Origin: Chitinophaga sp. XS-30
GTDB taxonomy: Bacteria > Bacteroidota > Bacteroidia > Chitinophagales > Chitinophagaceae
DNA: 64,000 nt
Direction: 5' to 3'
Assembly: GCF_008086345.1 (NCBI RefSeq)
Contig: NZ_CP043006.1
Span: 5,268,032-5,332,031, forward strand
Shown here: positions 44,551-53,201 of the stretch, one piece after another
Position numbering within the stretch: the first letter of the stretch is position 1
Layout of the letters: every line of letters starts with the position of its first letter
Translations under genes and position numbers: made by a program
Notes under the pieces: model-generated
Databases searched by the model: none
What the model was told of the DNA's origin: nothing
What the model saw: only the letters and a program-made list of their open reading frames with translations

Positions 44551-45774
44551 TTAATTGGTGTGGTTCCATGCGGGCATCTTTGAACCATGGCGCCTGAACT
44601 GCGGTACTACGCCGCGTTCAAAGTCATCTGTACTGTTATTGGTGTCTATGAAAATGGGCGAGCCATCCGGATTGGTAATATCAGACACCTTACGGGCCAC
44701 ACCCAGCGAATTGTAGGTAGCGCCCACGTAGGTCATACCGGCATCGAGCACGGAAGGAACACGTTTCGCATTGATGGAATTCTGGTTGTTGCCGGCCTCC
44801 ACCGCATCGAGGATGTAGCGGATGGGGACCTTGGCATACTGTGTGGTGGAAGTAGACGCCAGGTTCCTCGTTTTCAGCGCGGGATCGTTCACCGGGTCAT
44901 AGGTTTCACCGGGCGGTACGCGGAAGATCACATACGCGCCACCGAACACGGAAGTCAGGTATTGCGGCAGGGTTCCCTTGGATGCATTGCCGTTATAAAA
45001 TACATGCTGCATATCCACCGCCGGCTGATCGGGGAAGTTCGGGTTGTCCATATTGAACTCAAACTCCGAGCTGCTGCAATCAACGGGAGATGCCGGATTG
45101 TATTGCGGCAACTGGTGGTTCGCAGCGAACTGCGACATCACGAAGGATTCACCGGGCAGCAGCGGGTATTGCGTACCATTGCCCGGCACCTTCCAGATGC
45201 GCTCCGCATAAGCATAATCAGCGCCATCTTCCGCGGGCCACAAAGGCAGATTGGTGGTGGCGGTGGTGGGCGTAAGGTTGGCAAAGCACAGCCCGTCCAG
45301 GTAAATCGTCTGGTCCGAGTTGTTGTACACTTCGTAGAACTGGTTCCTGAAATAAAAAGGAGTGGTGCCGGCAAAGAAGATCTCGGTGAACACGAGCGGG
45401 CTTACCTTCAGGCCGTCCACATCTATCTCCACGGTGCCGCCATTCGCCGTGATCGCATAATTTATTTTGGCGCCATTAAGGTAATATACATCGCCATCAG
45501 TTGTCTGTGCGCGACCGGATATGTTGATGCTGTAAATACCGGGAATAAGGCTGTCGATAGCCGTGGCGCCGGTACCCAGCGTTCTTTCCAGCCTGAACCC
45601 TTCCGCGAAGTTCTCGAATACCACTTTCAGACCGGCTGTGCTGGTGATCTCCGGAATCACGGAATTGGCTTTTACCGTAATGGCGTACGGTCTTATATCC
45701 TCCGCGTCCAGCGCATTATCTATCCTGGAACAGGCGCTGCATAAGATGACGAGTGCTATGATGAAATATTTCAT
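44551..45774 (-). CDS. DUF4876-like lipoprotein
   Basis: 407 residues from the ATG at 45774; the lipobox LVILCSAC supports it over the 45870 start. An N-terminal beta-sandwich (YAITVKANSVIPEITSTAGL) is followed by the DUF4876 segment LVFTEIFFAGTTPFYFRNQF with YEVYNNSDQTIYLDGLCFAN. It probably sits on the surface as a partner of the TonB-dependent receptor encoded just upstream, taking the place SusD takes for SusC. This role is inferred from gene order. Confidence 0.82.
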   Translation of the reverse strand: MKYFIIALVILCSACSRIDNALDAEDIRPYAITVKANSVIPEITSTAGLKVVFENFAEGFRLERTLGTGATAIDSLIPGIYSINISGRAQTTDGDVYYLNGAKINYAITANGGTVEIDVDGLKVSPLVFTEIFFAGTTPFYFRNQFYEVYNNSDQTIYLDGLCFANLTPTTATTNLPLWPAEDGADYAYAERIWKVPGNGTQYPLLPGESFVMSQFAANHQLPQYNPASPVDCSSSEFEFNMDNPNFPDQPAVDMQHVFYNGNASKGTLPQYLTSVFGGAYVIFRVPPGETYDPVNDPALKTRNLASTSTTQYAKVPIRYILDAVEAGNNQNSINAKRVPSVLDAGMTYVGATYNSLGVARKVSDITNPDGSPIFIDTNNSTDDFERGVVPQFRRHGSKMPAWNHTN

Positions 45775-45870
45775 CCGTATACTTTTTCTCTTTTCAGTGG
45801 CCGGATGGAACTCCGCATATACATTCCCTTGTGTGATATAATCTATCATGCTTCGTTTCATGTGTTGCAA

Positions 45871-48672
45871 TTAGAGTGTGAGTGATAATTCCAGGCCGAA
45901 GAAGTACTGGTTGCCCCTCCTGGTATAAGTACCCGGAACGCGTTTGGATTCCGCGCGCTGATAGGCCCTGAACGCGTTGTTGGCGAAGAACGATACCCGC
46001 AGATAGTCTGCGATCTCTTTGGTGACGTTCACATTGAAGGTCAGCAGCGGCGGGTAAGATTCCATGATCTCGCTGGTGCGGTTCACATTCCGGAGCAAGG
46101 CTTTGAATTCGGGTTCCTCTCTTTTCGAAGCATCGAAATCATATACCAGCCCATCATCCTTGGAGATATATTTCACCGGAATGCTGTCGTTGCCCAGCCT
46201 GTACCAGTTGCGGTCGCTCCAGATCACCTGGGTGGTAAGGGTCACCACGAAGCCCAGCCTTGGTATGTTATGGGTTGTCCGCAATGTGGTTACCGCCGTT
46301 TCATTATATCGCTTCTCCATACCGGGTTCGTACAACCCTATGTGCGTTCTGGCGGAACCGGCATTGCCGCTGAAATCATCGAAATACAGATAATCTTTGT
46401 TATAGCTCTGCGTATGCATAATAGCTCCGTTCAATGCGAAAGCCGTGCGGATGGCTTTGAAGCGGCCCAGGTCGAGGTCCATCTCCAGCCCCTTGGTACG
46501 AGCTACCAGGTTGTTGGTAGGCATATAAAAGCTGGCGAGCACGTTATTGCTGGCCGACAGCTCGAAAGCTCCCGTGCCGTTACGCGTGTATTCGTTATAC
46601 ACCAGCGGCTTGAAGCCTGACAGAGAATTGCCCATCGTATAACCGTTATCAACATCTTCACGGAAGCCTGTCACGCGCAGCGTGGCCTGTTTTATATTCA
46701 GGCGAAGGCCCAGTTCCGACTTCTTGTTCTTCGCGATCTCCAGCGAATTATTTTTTGTGCTGAATACGCGCGTGGTGGTCATGAATACGCGTTGATCTTC
46801 AGGAATGCTGCTGGTAGCGGTTTCGTTGATGTTGATGTATTCGAAATAAGCATCTTCCGGATGGAGATAGAGTACGGACGGCGCTTTTGCCAACTGACCG
46901 TAAGCCCCGTTGATGCTGAGGATGCCAGGCACCACGTCCACGCTCGCGTTGATACGGGGAGAAAATGCGGTCCTGCTCCCGGAGAAAACGCCATAACGCA
47001 TACCGGCCGAGATCTCCAGCCGGTGACCGCCTATCCTTGTACTGAAATTATCTTCCGCATACAGGCCCAGCTGGTTGATGCCGGGAATGTCTTTATAGGC
47101 CCGCTTTCTGAAGGTGGCGTTTTGTGCGGACAGGTTCCTGTAGGGCGGCGCGGAATCCGCAAAGGTCTTGCCGGCCCCGAAGTTCCGGTCAGTCTTGAAG
47201 TCGGCCCCCAGTATCCAGCGGTGATTGGTTTGGCCGATCCTGTTGAAGAAAGTGGCCGCCGTTTTGAAGAAAGTATTCAGTTCACGGCCATTGATATCGT
47301 ACCGGCCGAGATAGGTACTGGGCAGATACACCGCATATTTGCCGGCATCAGCGGGATGGCTGGTGTTCAGCTGATTGCCATCCGCGTCCACGTAATTCCT
47401 GTCAGGATGATTGGTCAGCACACTGCCGTCGGTCGTGGTCATGGAATAAGGGGCATTGGCGGCGGTATATTGTGTTTCATAGAAGCTGTTCCTGGCGGTA
47501 TAACCGATCCTCGCTACGTAGTTAAAGTTACGCAGCCAGCTTTTATTGAAACGGATGTTGCCGCGTGTATTAAAGATCAGGCCCAGGTCTTTTCCGGAAG
47601 AGGCCGTTTTGGTGATCTCGTCATCAGGGTTACGGTCACGGGTATCTTTTCCGTAGATAAGGTCCAGCGAAGTAGTGCTGGCCAGTCTGCCAAACAGCGT
47701 ATTGGAATACATGGTGCTGGCGGTGAAGCGCTCATAGCGGAGGTATTGCTGCACCGGGTCGTTGGTGTTACGGGCATAATCTACCCCAACATTCAAAGCG
47801 CCTTTGCGGCTACCGAGGTTAAAGCCTCTGTTCAGGGAAAGCTGGTAGAGGCTGGCGTTCGTACGGCCCTGGACTTTCAGCGGCTGCACACCTGCTTTTG
47901 TATTCACGATCACCACACCGGATGTTACATCGCCATATTCGACGCCGGGAACACCGCGGATCACTTCCACGGATTCCACGTTGTTCATGGAGATGCCGCG
48001 TACATCGTAGCCACCGCCGGGGGACGCGCCACCGGCCAGCGCAGCGGTGCCGCCGCTGACGGCCGGCGTCATGGTCTGGAGGTTGGCGTTGTTGGACACC
48101 GGAGCGCCATTGAGCATCACGGACGCGCCGAAAGCATTCATGTCCGAAGCGGACGAGCCTACGCTGCGAATGTTGATCTGCTTGGCAAGACTGAGGTCCG
48201 GATTGGTGATGATACCGCCAGGCAGCAGCGCCATCACATCTGCCAGCGAGTTCGCCTGCAGGTGGTCCATCGCCGTGCGCGAAATGCGGGAACTGGTCCC
48301 GTTCGTATTAGCGGTAGTAGCCGTGATCCTGACCTCTTCCAGGCGGAAGTCCGCATTGCGCAGCGTCAGCTGCAACTCCAGGTCCCGGTTAACCTGCACC
48401 AGCGTGTCGATCGGCTCCTTACCCAGGAAGCGGACGTTGAGGCCGGACGTACCCGCGGGCACATTCAGCAACTGGAAGCGGCCGGTGGCGTCCGACTGTG
48501 CGGTAATCCCGTATGCGGACATTGTAATGGCGGCATACGGCAAAGGTTTTTTATCCGTGTCATAGACCGTACCGGCAACCCGGTATTGCTGTGCGAAGGA
48601 GGATAATGCCAAAAATAACAGCAAAAGCATCCCCGCACCTGCACGGTATGTGCATGTAAAATGTGATCTCAT
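45871..48672 (-). CDS. TonB-dependent receptor with carboxypeptidase-like domain
   Basis: About 933 residues (frame opens at 48684). Signal peptide, a carboxypeptidase-like regulatory domain (YRVAGTVYDTDKKPLPYAAI), plug (GSSASDMNAFGASVMLNGAP, VEVIRGVPGVEYGDVTSGVV) and barrel ending with FGLELSLTL. It has no STN domain, no SusC signature and no SusD partner, so it is a classical receptor, for a metal chelate, peptide or cofactor rather than a glycan. The operon links it to DUF4876 and DUF6850 proteins and a secreted peptidase. Confidence 0.92.
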   Translation of the reverse strand: MRSHFTCTYRAGAGMLLLLFLALSSFAQQYRVAGTVYDTDKKPLPYAAITMSAYGITAQSDATGRFQLLNVPAGTSGLNVRFLGKEPIDTLVQVNRDLELQLTLRNADFRLEEVRITATTANTNGTSSRISRTAMDHLQANSLADVMALLPGGIITNPDLSLAKQINIRSVGSSASDMNAFGASVMLNGAPVSNNANLQTMTPAVSGGTAALAGGASPGGGYDVRGISMNNVESVEVIRGVPGVEYGDVTSGVVIVNTKAGVQPLKVQGRTNASLYQLSLNRGFNLGSRKGALNVGVDYARNTNDPVQQYLRYERFTASTMYSNTLFGRLASTTSLDLIYGKDTRDRNPDDEITKTASSGKDLGLIFNTRGNIRFNKSWLRNFNYVARIGYTARNSFYETQYTAANAPYSMTTTDGSVLTNHPDRNYVDADGNQLNTSHPADAGKYAVYLPSTYLGRYDINGRELNTFFKTAATFFNRIGQTNHRWILGADFKTDRNFGAGKTFADSAPPYRNLSAQNATFRKRAYKDIPGINQLGLYAEDNFSTRIGGHRLEISAGMRYGVFSGSRTAFSPRINASVDVVPGILSINGAYGQLAKAPSVLYLHPEDAYFEYININETATSSIPEDQRVFMTTTRVFSTKNNSLEIAKNKKSELGLRLNIKQATLRVTGFREDVDNGYTMGNSLSGFKPLVYNEYTRNGTGAFELSASNNVLASFYMPTNNLVARTKGLEMDLDLGRFKAIRTAFALNGAIMHTQSYNKDYLYFDDFSGNAGSARTHIGLYEPGMEKRYNETAVTTLRTTHNIPRLGFVVTLTTQVIWSDRNWYRLGNDSIPVKYISKDDGLVYDFDASKREEPEFKALLRNVNRTSEIMESYPPLLTFNVNVTKEIADYLRVSFFANNAFRAYQRAESKRVPGTYTRRGNQYFFGLELSLTL

Positions 48673-48684
48673 AGATGATATCAA

Positions 48685-49287
48685 TTAATGTGTATGTCCC
48701 ATCGTTTCGGGATTGATCATAATATGTGCTTTGAATGTGCCGGCTCCCATCAGCCAGGGCATGCCCGGGATATCGGGCGTTGTGGGAAGGCCGGTGCTGG
48801 CCCCGGTGGCGTAGGGTACATATACAACGTACCGGCGCTGCCCGTTCTTTATCTCTCCTGTTTCTTTCACCAGGTCTTCGCTCCTGCCCCAATACCCGTA
48901 CAGGATGGTGGGGTCTTTCGGGAACGGAAGCGTGCCGGCGTTGATCTCGGCTTCCCGCACCTCGTCTTTCTGATGGATGTTCTTTCCCTGCGCTGCCAGC
49001 TCCCGGCCACGGGCCATGAAGGGCTCCAGGCGCTTTGGATAAGCATATACATACACGCCGGACTGCCTGGGGTTCGGGGCCAGGCAGATCATATCATTCG
49101 TCCCCTCCCGCAGTGTGGTCACTTTTCCATCAGGCGTGTAGCCGATCACGGTAGCACTGTCCCGGAATTCTTCAGGCGCCGCCATCAGCGCTACACGGAC
49201 CTGCACATCTGCCGGCAGGACGGGTCTTTTCTTCGTTTGCGCCAGGGCGGTTTGCGCCAGCAGCAGTAATACCAGTAACTGTTTCAT
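48685..49287 (-). CDS. Secreted conserved protein of unknown function
   Basis: 200 residues from the ATG at 49287, which shares a base with the stop of the peptidase gene (TAATG) and opens a signal peptide (QLLVLLLLAQTALA). Recognisable blocks are ATVIGYTPDGKVTTLREGTN, DMICLAPNPRQSGVYVYAYP, RLEPFMARGRELAAQGK and MPWLMGAGTFKAHIMINPE, a pattern I have seen in secreted proteins of several phyla, none characterised to my knowledge. The C-terminus is MGHTH. It lies between the peptidase and the TonB receptor. Confidence 0.72.
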   Translation of the reverse strand: MKQLLVLLLLAQTALAQTKKRPVLPADVQVRVALMAAPEEFRDSATVIGYTPDGKVTTLREGTNDMICLAPNPRQSGVYVYAYPKRLEPFMARGRELAAQGKNIHQKDEVREAEINAGTLPFPKDPTILYGYWGRSEDLVKETGEIKNGQRRYVVYVPYATGASTGLPTTPDIPGMPWLMGAGTFKAHIMINPETMGHTH

Positions 49288-51440
49288 TATTGAAAGATGT
49301 TTAAGTTCTTGCGTGCCTGTGCTTTTAAGGCAGCCGTGTAACCGTTGCCGTTGGCAGCTTCCCTGCAAAGCGCGATGATGTCATCCCTTCTCCAGGAGCG
49401 GGGAAACCAGCTCAATGCTTCCAGCGCCGCCAATCTTACCGGCTCGCTGCTGCCTCCGTCTTTTGCAATGGTGATGAGTGCCGGTACGGTTTGATGATAG
49501 CGGTACGCGCGCATCATGGTGATCTCGGATATCCTTTTCTTGTCCGGTTTTGAGGCATCAAGAATGGTATCTGCCAGCTCTTTCATCTTCTGACCATTGC
49601 GGGTAACGGCTGCTATGAACTTCTTATCCGCATTCTGCTCCTTCAGCGCTTCCAGCATCGGTACTTCATTGATGAAGGTCATCGCCGTCTGTGCTTTGAA
49701 GGCGATACGTTCGGAATGCATGTCATAAGCGATCATATTGGCTATGGCAGGTGCCAGCTCATCGCTGCCGATCTCGCCGATAGCGTAAAGGGAGCGGCGG
49801 CGGATGAACTCGTAGGGATCGGAGGCTGCAGCCCTGAGCACCGTGATGAAGTCCTTGTTGTTCAGCTTTTCCAGTTGCAGAAATGCTTCCAGGCGGGTGG
49901 ACTCATAGCCGGACCTGAAATAAGTGTCTTTCAGCAGTGTTGAATAGGCCGCTTTATCCATTTTTCCCGCCAACTGTACAAGCGCCAGCGCCTGAACATC
50001 CGCATCAGTGGTTTTCAGCAGGGATTTCCAGAAGGCGGCGTCATGCCTGCCGGTGATGGCTGCGTTCAGGTCAAGCTTGCTGCTGCTGTTGAAACTGAAA
50101 GTAGGATCGCCCATGATGTGGGTTTCCAGGTAAGCAATGTGCCTGAACCAGTTCCCTACCCGCACGCCGTGCTGCATAAGCCCCAGCAGCTCGGTGGCCC
50201 AGAGGTCCTGCAACACGCCTATGCTGTTGGCGACAGATACAATATTGCCGCCTTCGGAGAAGGGGTAATAACCGGCCAGGTACCTATCCAGGTGGAAAGA
50301 GCCGGTGAGGCAGTTATCCAGCAATACCATACGGGCATTGGGCCTGGCAGCGATAATATCTTCAATGTGGATGTCCAGGTGATGATTGAAGATGGAATCA
50401 TCCTTCATCACTGCGGGGTCCAGTGCATTGTCCATCCACGACACCGGCACATCCAGGTACTTTTCATAATTCGCTTTGGCGGCGGCAATGTCTTTCCCGC
50501 TTTCCTGCGCGGCCCGGATCTTGGACCGCAGGTAACGGAGGATATTCTCTTTAGACTCCGTGGGGCTGGACACATAAGGATATCCGTTGATCAACTGGAT
50601 ATCGCTGTCCCCGTGACCATGCATGATGGCGAGGTCTGTTTCCGGCAGCTGCAATGCTTTCAGCAGATGGAACTTCAGCGCGCGATCGTTGGTGAAGTGG
50701 AAAAACCTGATGGTATTGCCCGGCAGGAACATGGCCGGGAACTGGTTCCGCAGCGCCAGCTGCTCTCCGGCAAAGGCATTGACGGATTCCGAGTTGTAGC
50801 CGTGCGCGGTGGAGACGAACATATTATCAAGACTGTTCTGCTGCTTTTTGCCGGCCACCACTTTGCGGAGGTATTCGCGGATCAGCGTGTATTTGTCCTT
50901 CCCAGGCACTACCGGCGGCTTGATCCTCGCGGAGTAGATGCTGAGATGGAGCTGTTGCACCGCATCGGGGTTGATGCTGTAATAGAAATAGTTTTTTTGC
51001 AGGCTGTCCTGTTTGATGAAATCGAACTCCAGGTGAAAATCGTCATAAAAGCGGTCAGAAGGCACGGAGGAGCGCTGCCAGTTGATCTTCTGGTTCATTT
51101 TGAACGTAGAAGTGAGGTATTGTGCGTCCCGGATCATGGGCACCGGGATATCACCGATCAGTACAGCTCCTTCCAGTTGCTGCGGCCGGGCGTACAGGTC
51201 TTTCAGCACCTTCCTGATCTCCTCCGGCTTGTTCCAGTGATGATGTACGATGTAAGTACCCAACCCCGATCCCTCGATGGCCGATCTGTAAGCGTTGATC
51301 TCTTCCGCAGCCTGTAAATAAGTAGAATCGTCTACTACGATGGCGAAGCTTGTTTTCGATATAACGGATGGCCCCTCAATCTTTTGTGCATACGCAGTTG
51401 TCACACTCAGCGCAGCAAGGCTGATAATAATCCCTTTCAT
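49287..51440 (-). CDS. C25-like (gingipain/caspase-fold) peptidase with C-terminal HEAT repeats
   Basis: 717 residues from the preferred ATG at 51440 (frame opens at 51452). Signal peptide, then a C25-type fold: GAVLIGDIPVPMIRDAQY (about 95-112), catalytic His in AIMHGHGDSD (H278 in the longer frame), catalytic Cys in VLLDNCLTGSFH (C381), and IMGDPTFSF at its end. From about residue 480 to the C-terminus run alpha-alpha HEAT-like repeats (ASDPYEFIRRRSLYAIGEIG, EPVRLAALEALSWFPRSW). No type IX secretion tail is visible. It should be a Cys peptidase of the periplasm or surface; the HEAT part may select a partner protein. Confidence 0.82.
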   Translation of the reverse strand: MKGIIISLAALSVTTAYAQKIEGPSVISKTSFAIVVDDSTYLQAAEEINAYRSAIEGSGLGTYIVHHHWNKPEEIRKVLKDLYARPQQLEGAVLIGDIPVPMIRDAQYLTSTFKMNQKINWQRSSVPSDRFYDDFHLEFDFIKQDSLQKNYFYYSINPDAVQQLHLSIYSARIKPPVVPGKDKYTLIREYLRKVVAGKKQQNSLDNMFVSTAHGYNSESVNAFAGEQLALRNQFPAMFLPGNTIRFFHFTNDRALKFHLLKALQLPETDLAIMHGHGDSDIQLINGYPYVSSPTESKENILRYLRSKIRAAQESGKDIAAAKANYEKYLDVPVSWMDNALDPAVMKDDSIFNHHLDIHIEDIIAARPNARMVLLDNCLTGSFHLDRYLAGYYPFSEGGNIVSVANSIGVLQDLWATELLGLMQHGVRVGNWFRHIAYLETHIMGDPTFSFNSSSKLDLNAAITGRHDAAFWKSLLKTTDADVQALALVQLAGKMDKAAYSTLLKDTYFRSGYESTRLEAFLQLEKLNNKDFITVLRAAASDPYEFIRRRSLYAIGEIGSDELAPAIANMIAYDMHSERIAFKAQTAMTFINEVPMLEALKEQNADKKFIAAVTRNGQKMKELADTILDASKPDKKRISEITMMRAYRYHQTVPALITIAKDGGSSEPVRLAALEALSWFPRSWRRDDIIALCREAANGNGYTAALKAQARKNLNIFQ

Positions 51441-51785
51441 GTATAAATGCATTTATTGGTCTCGAAGCGGTTCAGGGCGGGATGAAAGTCAACCGGAATT
51501 GGTATAGTTCGTACAAATTTCCGCCGCGAAAGTACGCAGCGATGGGAAACAGCAGTTTACGCAATCGGAAAAAGAATTGATCCGATTGGGAAAATCATGC
51601 TTCCCGATAACTTGAACAATAAGCAGCGGCAGCAACAAAAAGTTGCTGCCGGTCTTTTAAGAACACTATGCTTCGTACCATTTATGGGAGCAAATATATA
51701 ATATTTGCAACAATATTGCATTTATTATTTAGAAGGGAACAACCGCCATGCAGCAAACAGCGACATCACATCAATAAAACACTTT
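51441..51785. other. Control region upstream of the peptidase-TonB operon
   Basis: 345 bases with no gene. It holds CAATCGG (51562-51568), 13 bases, CCGATTG (51582-51588), whose spacer carries ATTCTTTTTC on the minus strand as in the shared elements A and B; a 9-bp hairpin GGCAGCAAC/GTTGCTGCC with a 5-base loop (51628-51650) that may end the MutS transcript; and a palindrome GCAAATAT-ATA-ATATTTGC (51690-51708) containing TATATTTG on the minus strand, a possible -7 box without a good TTTG partner. Confidence 0.5.
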
Positions 51786-53108
51786 TCATGCCTGCGAATT
51801 ATTTAAAAGCTCAAGTATGCCTTCCTGCCGGATGATCATCATCCCCTGCCGGTCTTCCGTTATGCCTTCCTTCATTTGATAAGTGTACCGGGGGTGAGTC
51901 CCATCCATGATCGTAGGCATATAGGCAAAACGGATATTATCATTTTTCTTCAGCGCCTCCCCCACTTCGATGATATGCGTGGAGACCACAAACAGGCATT
52001 TTCTGTAATCTGCAAAGCCTTCGGTTACCGACAAAGTACCGTCATAAGCATCTTTTACATTGGTGCCTTTGAATAACTCATCGAACATCAGCAGCAACCT
52101 TTTTCCGGCAGCCGCTGCCAACGCGGCCTGCTTTACCCGCACCACTTCCGCATAAAAATGACTGTACCCCAAACCAATGTTATCCGCCACGTTAATGGAA
52201 GAATAAAGACCTTCCCTCACCGAAAAGCCGAAGCTCTGAGCCGCTACCGGGAAGCCCATGTGCGCCAGGTACAAGCCAATGCCTAATGACTTCATCAGTG
52301 TTGACTTGCCGGCCATATTGGCGCCCGTAAGAAACAGCACATTGGTATCTTTATGCATGCGAATATCATTGCCGACAGCATCGGGCACGCAGGGATGGAA
52401 CAACCCGGTGGCCGAAAGGAAATTATCCTCCGGGGGATGCGCAACGGCATAGCCCAGCCCCTTGTTTTGCGCCACGCTGCCTACCGCGATATATACATCC
52501 ACCTCATATATAAACGCCAAAACAGCCTCCAGCTCCTTGCGCAGCCTGCTTTTTAAAAGATGATCGTAATGGGCAAGCAGGCGTACCGGCAGCGCGGCAT
52601 AGATATCCATATTTCTCAGCTTTTCTATGCGCTTGTCGGCCAGTATTGTTTTGATGATATTGGTCCGGGAACGGTAAGGCTCCTCAGGCGCCAGCGTTTC
52701 CAGGAACGAATGACATTGGGCAAGCGTGAGGATAGTTGCCTGCAGGCCCTGTATCTTTCTTTTATAGCGCTCATCGTGCGTCAGTGCCGACAAACACTTT
52801 TTTATAACCGTATCCGCCAGTACCAGTATTCCGCTTTTATCCGTTTTTTCATCAAGGTATTCCCGCATCTGGCTGACGTGCTGTACATCAAAGGGAAATG
52901 CATGCCCCGTGTCCCGGAAAAACCGGAACACCTTGCTGCGGTCATTGATAGCGGCAGCATCCTGCAAGGGATTGCGGAACATCTGGTCAAGCAATTGTTC
53001 GCCCCCGCTCGTTTTTACCTGGTTAAACATATGATAGACCGAACCCTGCCGAAATTTGCCCATCAGGTTCAACTCATCAAGCGTTTGCTTATCTATACTG
53101 AAATTCAT
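51786..53108 (-). CDS. MutS-like ATPase lacking mismatch-recognition domains (second copy)
   Basis: 440 residues: a MutS core domain III-like helical part (LDELNLMGKFRQGSVYHMFN, KTSGGEQLLDQMFRNPLQDA) and the ABC-type ATPase domain V with Walker A TGANMAGKSTLM, signature-region SSINVADNIGLGYSHFYAEV, and Walker B LLLMFDELFKGTNVKDA. The N-terminal mismatch-binding and connector domains, and any Smr endonuclease, are absent. It therefore cannot be standard MutS or MutS2. It is 93 bases downstream of a clear paralogue; the two may form a heterodimer as MutS ATPases do. Confidence 0.88.
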   Translation of the reverse strand: MNFSIDKQTLDELNLMGKFRQGSVYHMFNQVKTSGGEQLLDQMFRNPLQDAAAINDRSKVFRFFRDTGHAFPFDVQHVSQMREYLDEKTDKSGILVLADTVIKKCLSALTHDERYKRKIQGLQATILTLAQCHSFLETLAPEEPYRSRTNIIKTILADKRIEKLRNMDIYAALPVRLLAHYDHLLKSRLRKELEAVLAFIYEVDVYIAVGSVAQNKGLGYAVAHPPEDNFLSATGLFHPCVPDAVGNDIRMHKDTNVLFLTGANMAGKSTLMKSLGIGLYLAHMGFPVAAQSFGFSVREGLYSSINVADNIGLGYSHFYAEVVRVKQAALAAAAGKRLLLMFDELFKGTNVKDAYDGTLSVTEGFADYRKCLFVVSTHIIEVGEALKKNDNIRFAYMPTIMDGTHPRYTYQMKEGITEDRQGMMIIRQEGILELLNNSQA

Positions 53109-53201
53109 AGATCATCGTCTTTAAAGTATTTTCATTCCACTGATATGCGTCCCGCAATTCGCCACGAAAAAGGACATCCGTTCTGTGGCGCCCGGCACGA
53201 T

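Noticed and set aside
44587..45744. 385-residue plus-strand open frame opposite the DUF4876 gene
   Set aside because: DUF4876 motifs and a lipobox on the minus strand settle the coding strand.
46792..48606. 604-residue plus-strand open frame opposite the TonB receptor
   Set aside because: The minus-strand frame gives a complete TonB-dependent receptor with signal peptide, plug and barrel. The opposite frame has no recognisable domain and is a by-product of GC-rich codons.
45871..48672. Calling the 937-residue receptor a SusC
   Set aside because: It lacks the SusC plug signature and the length of SusC, and no SusD gene is next to it.
50043..51317. 424-residue plus-strand open frame opposite the C25-like peptidase
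   Set aside because: The minus strand carries catalytic Cys and His motifs and HEAT repeats; the plus frame shows no domain and no plausible start site.
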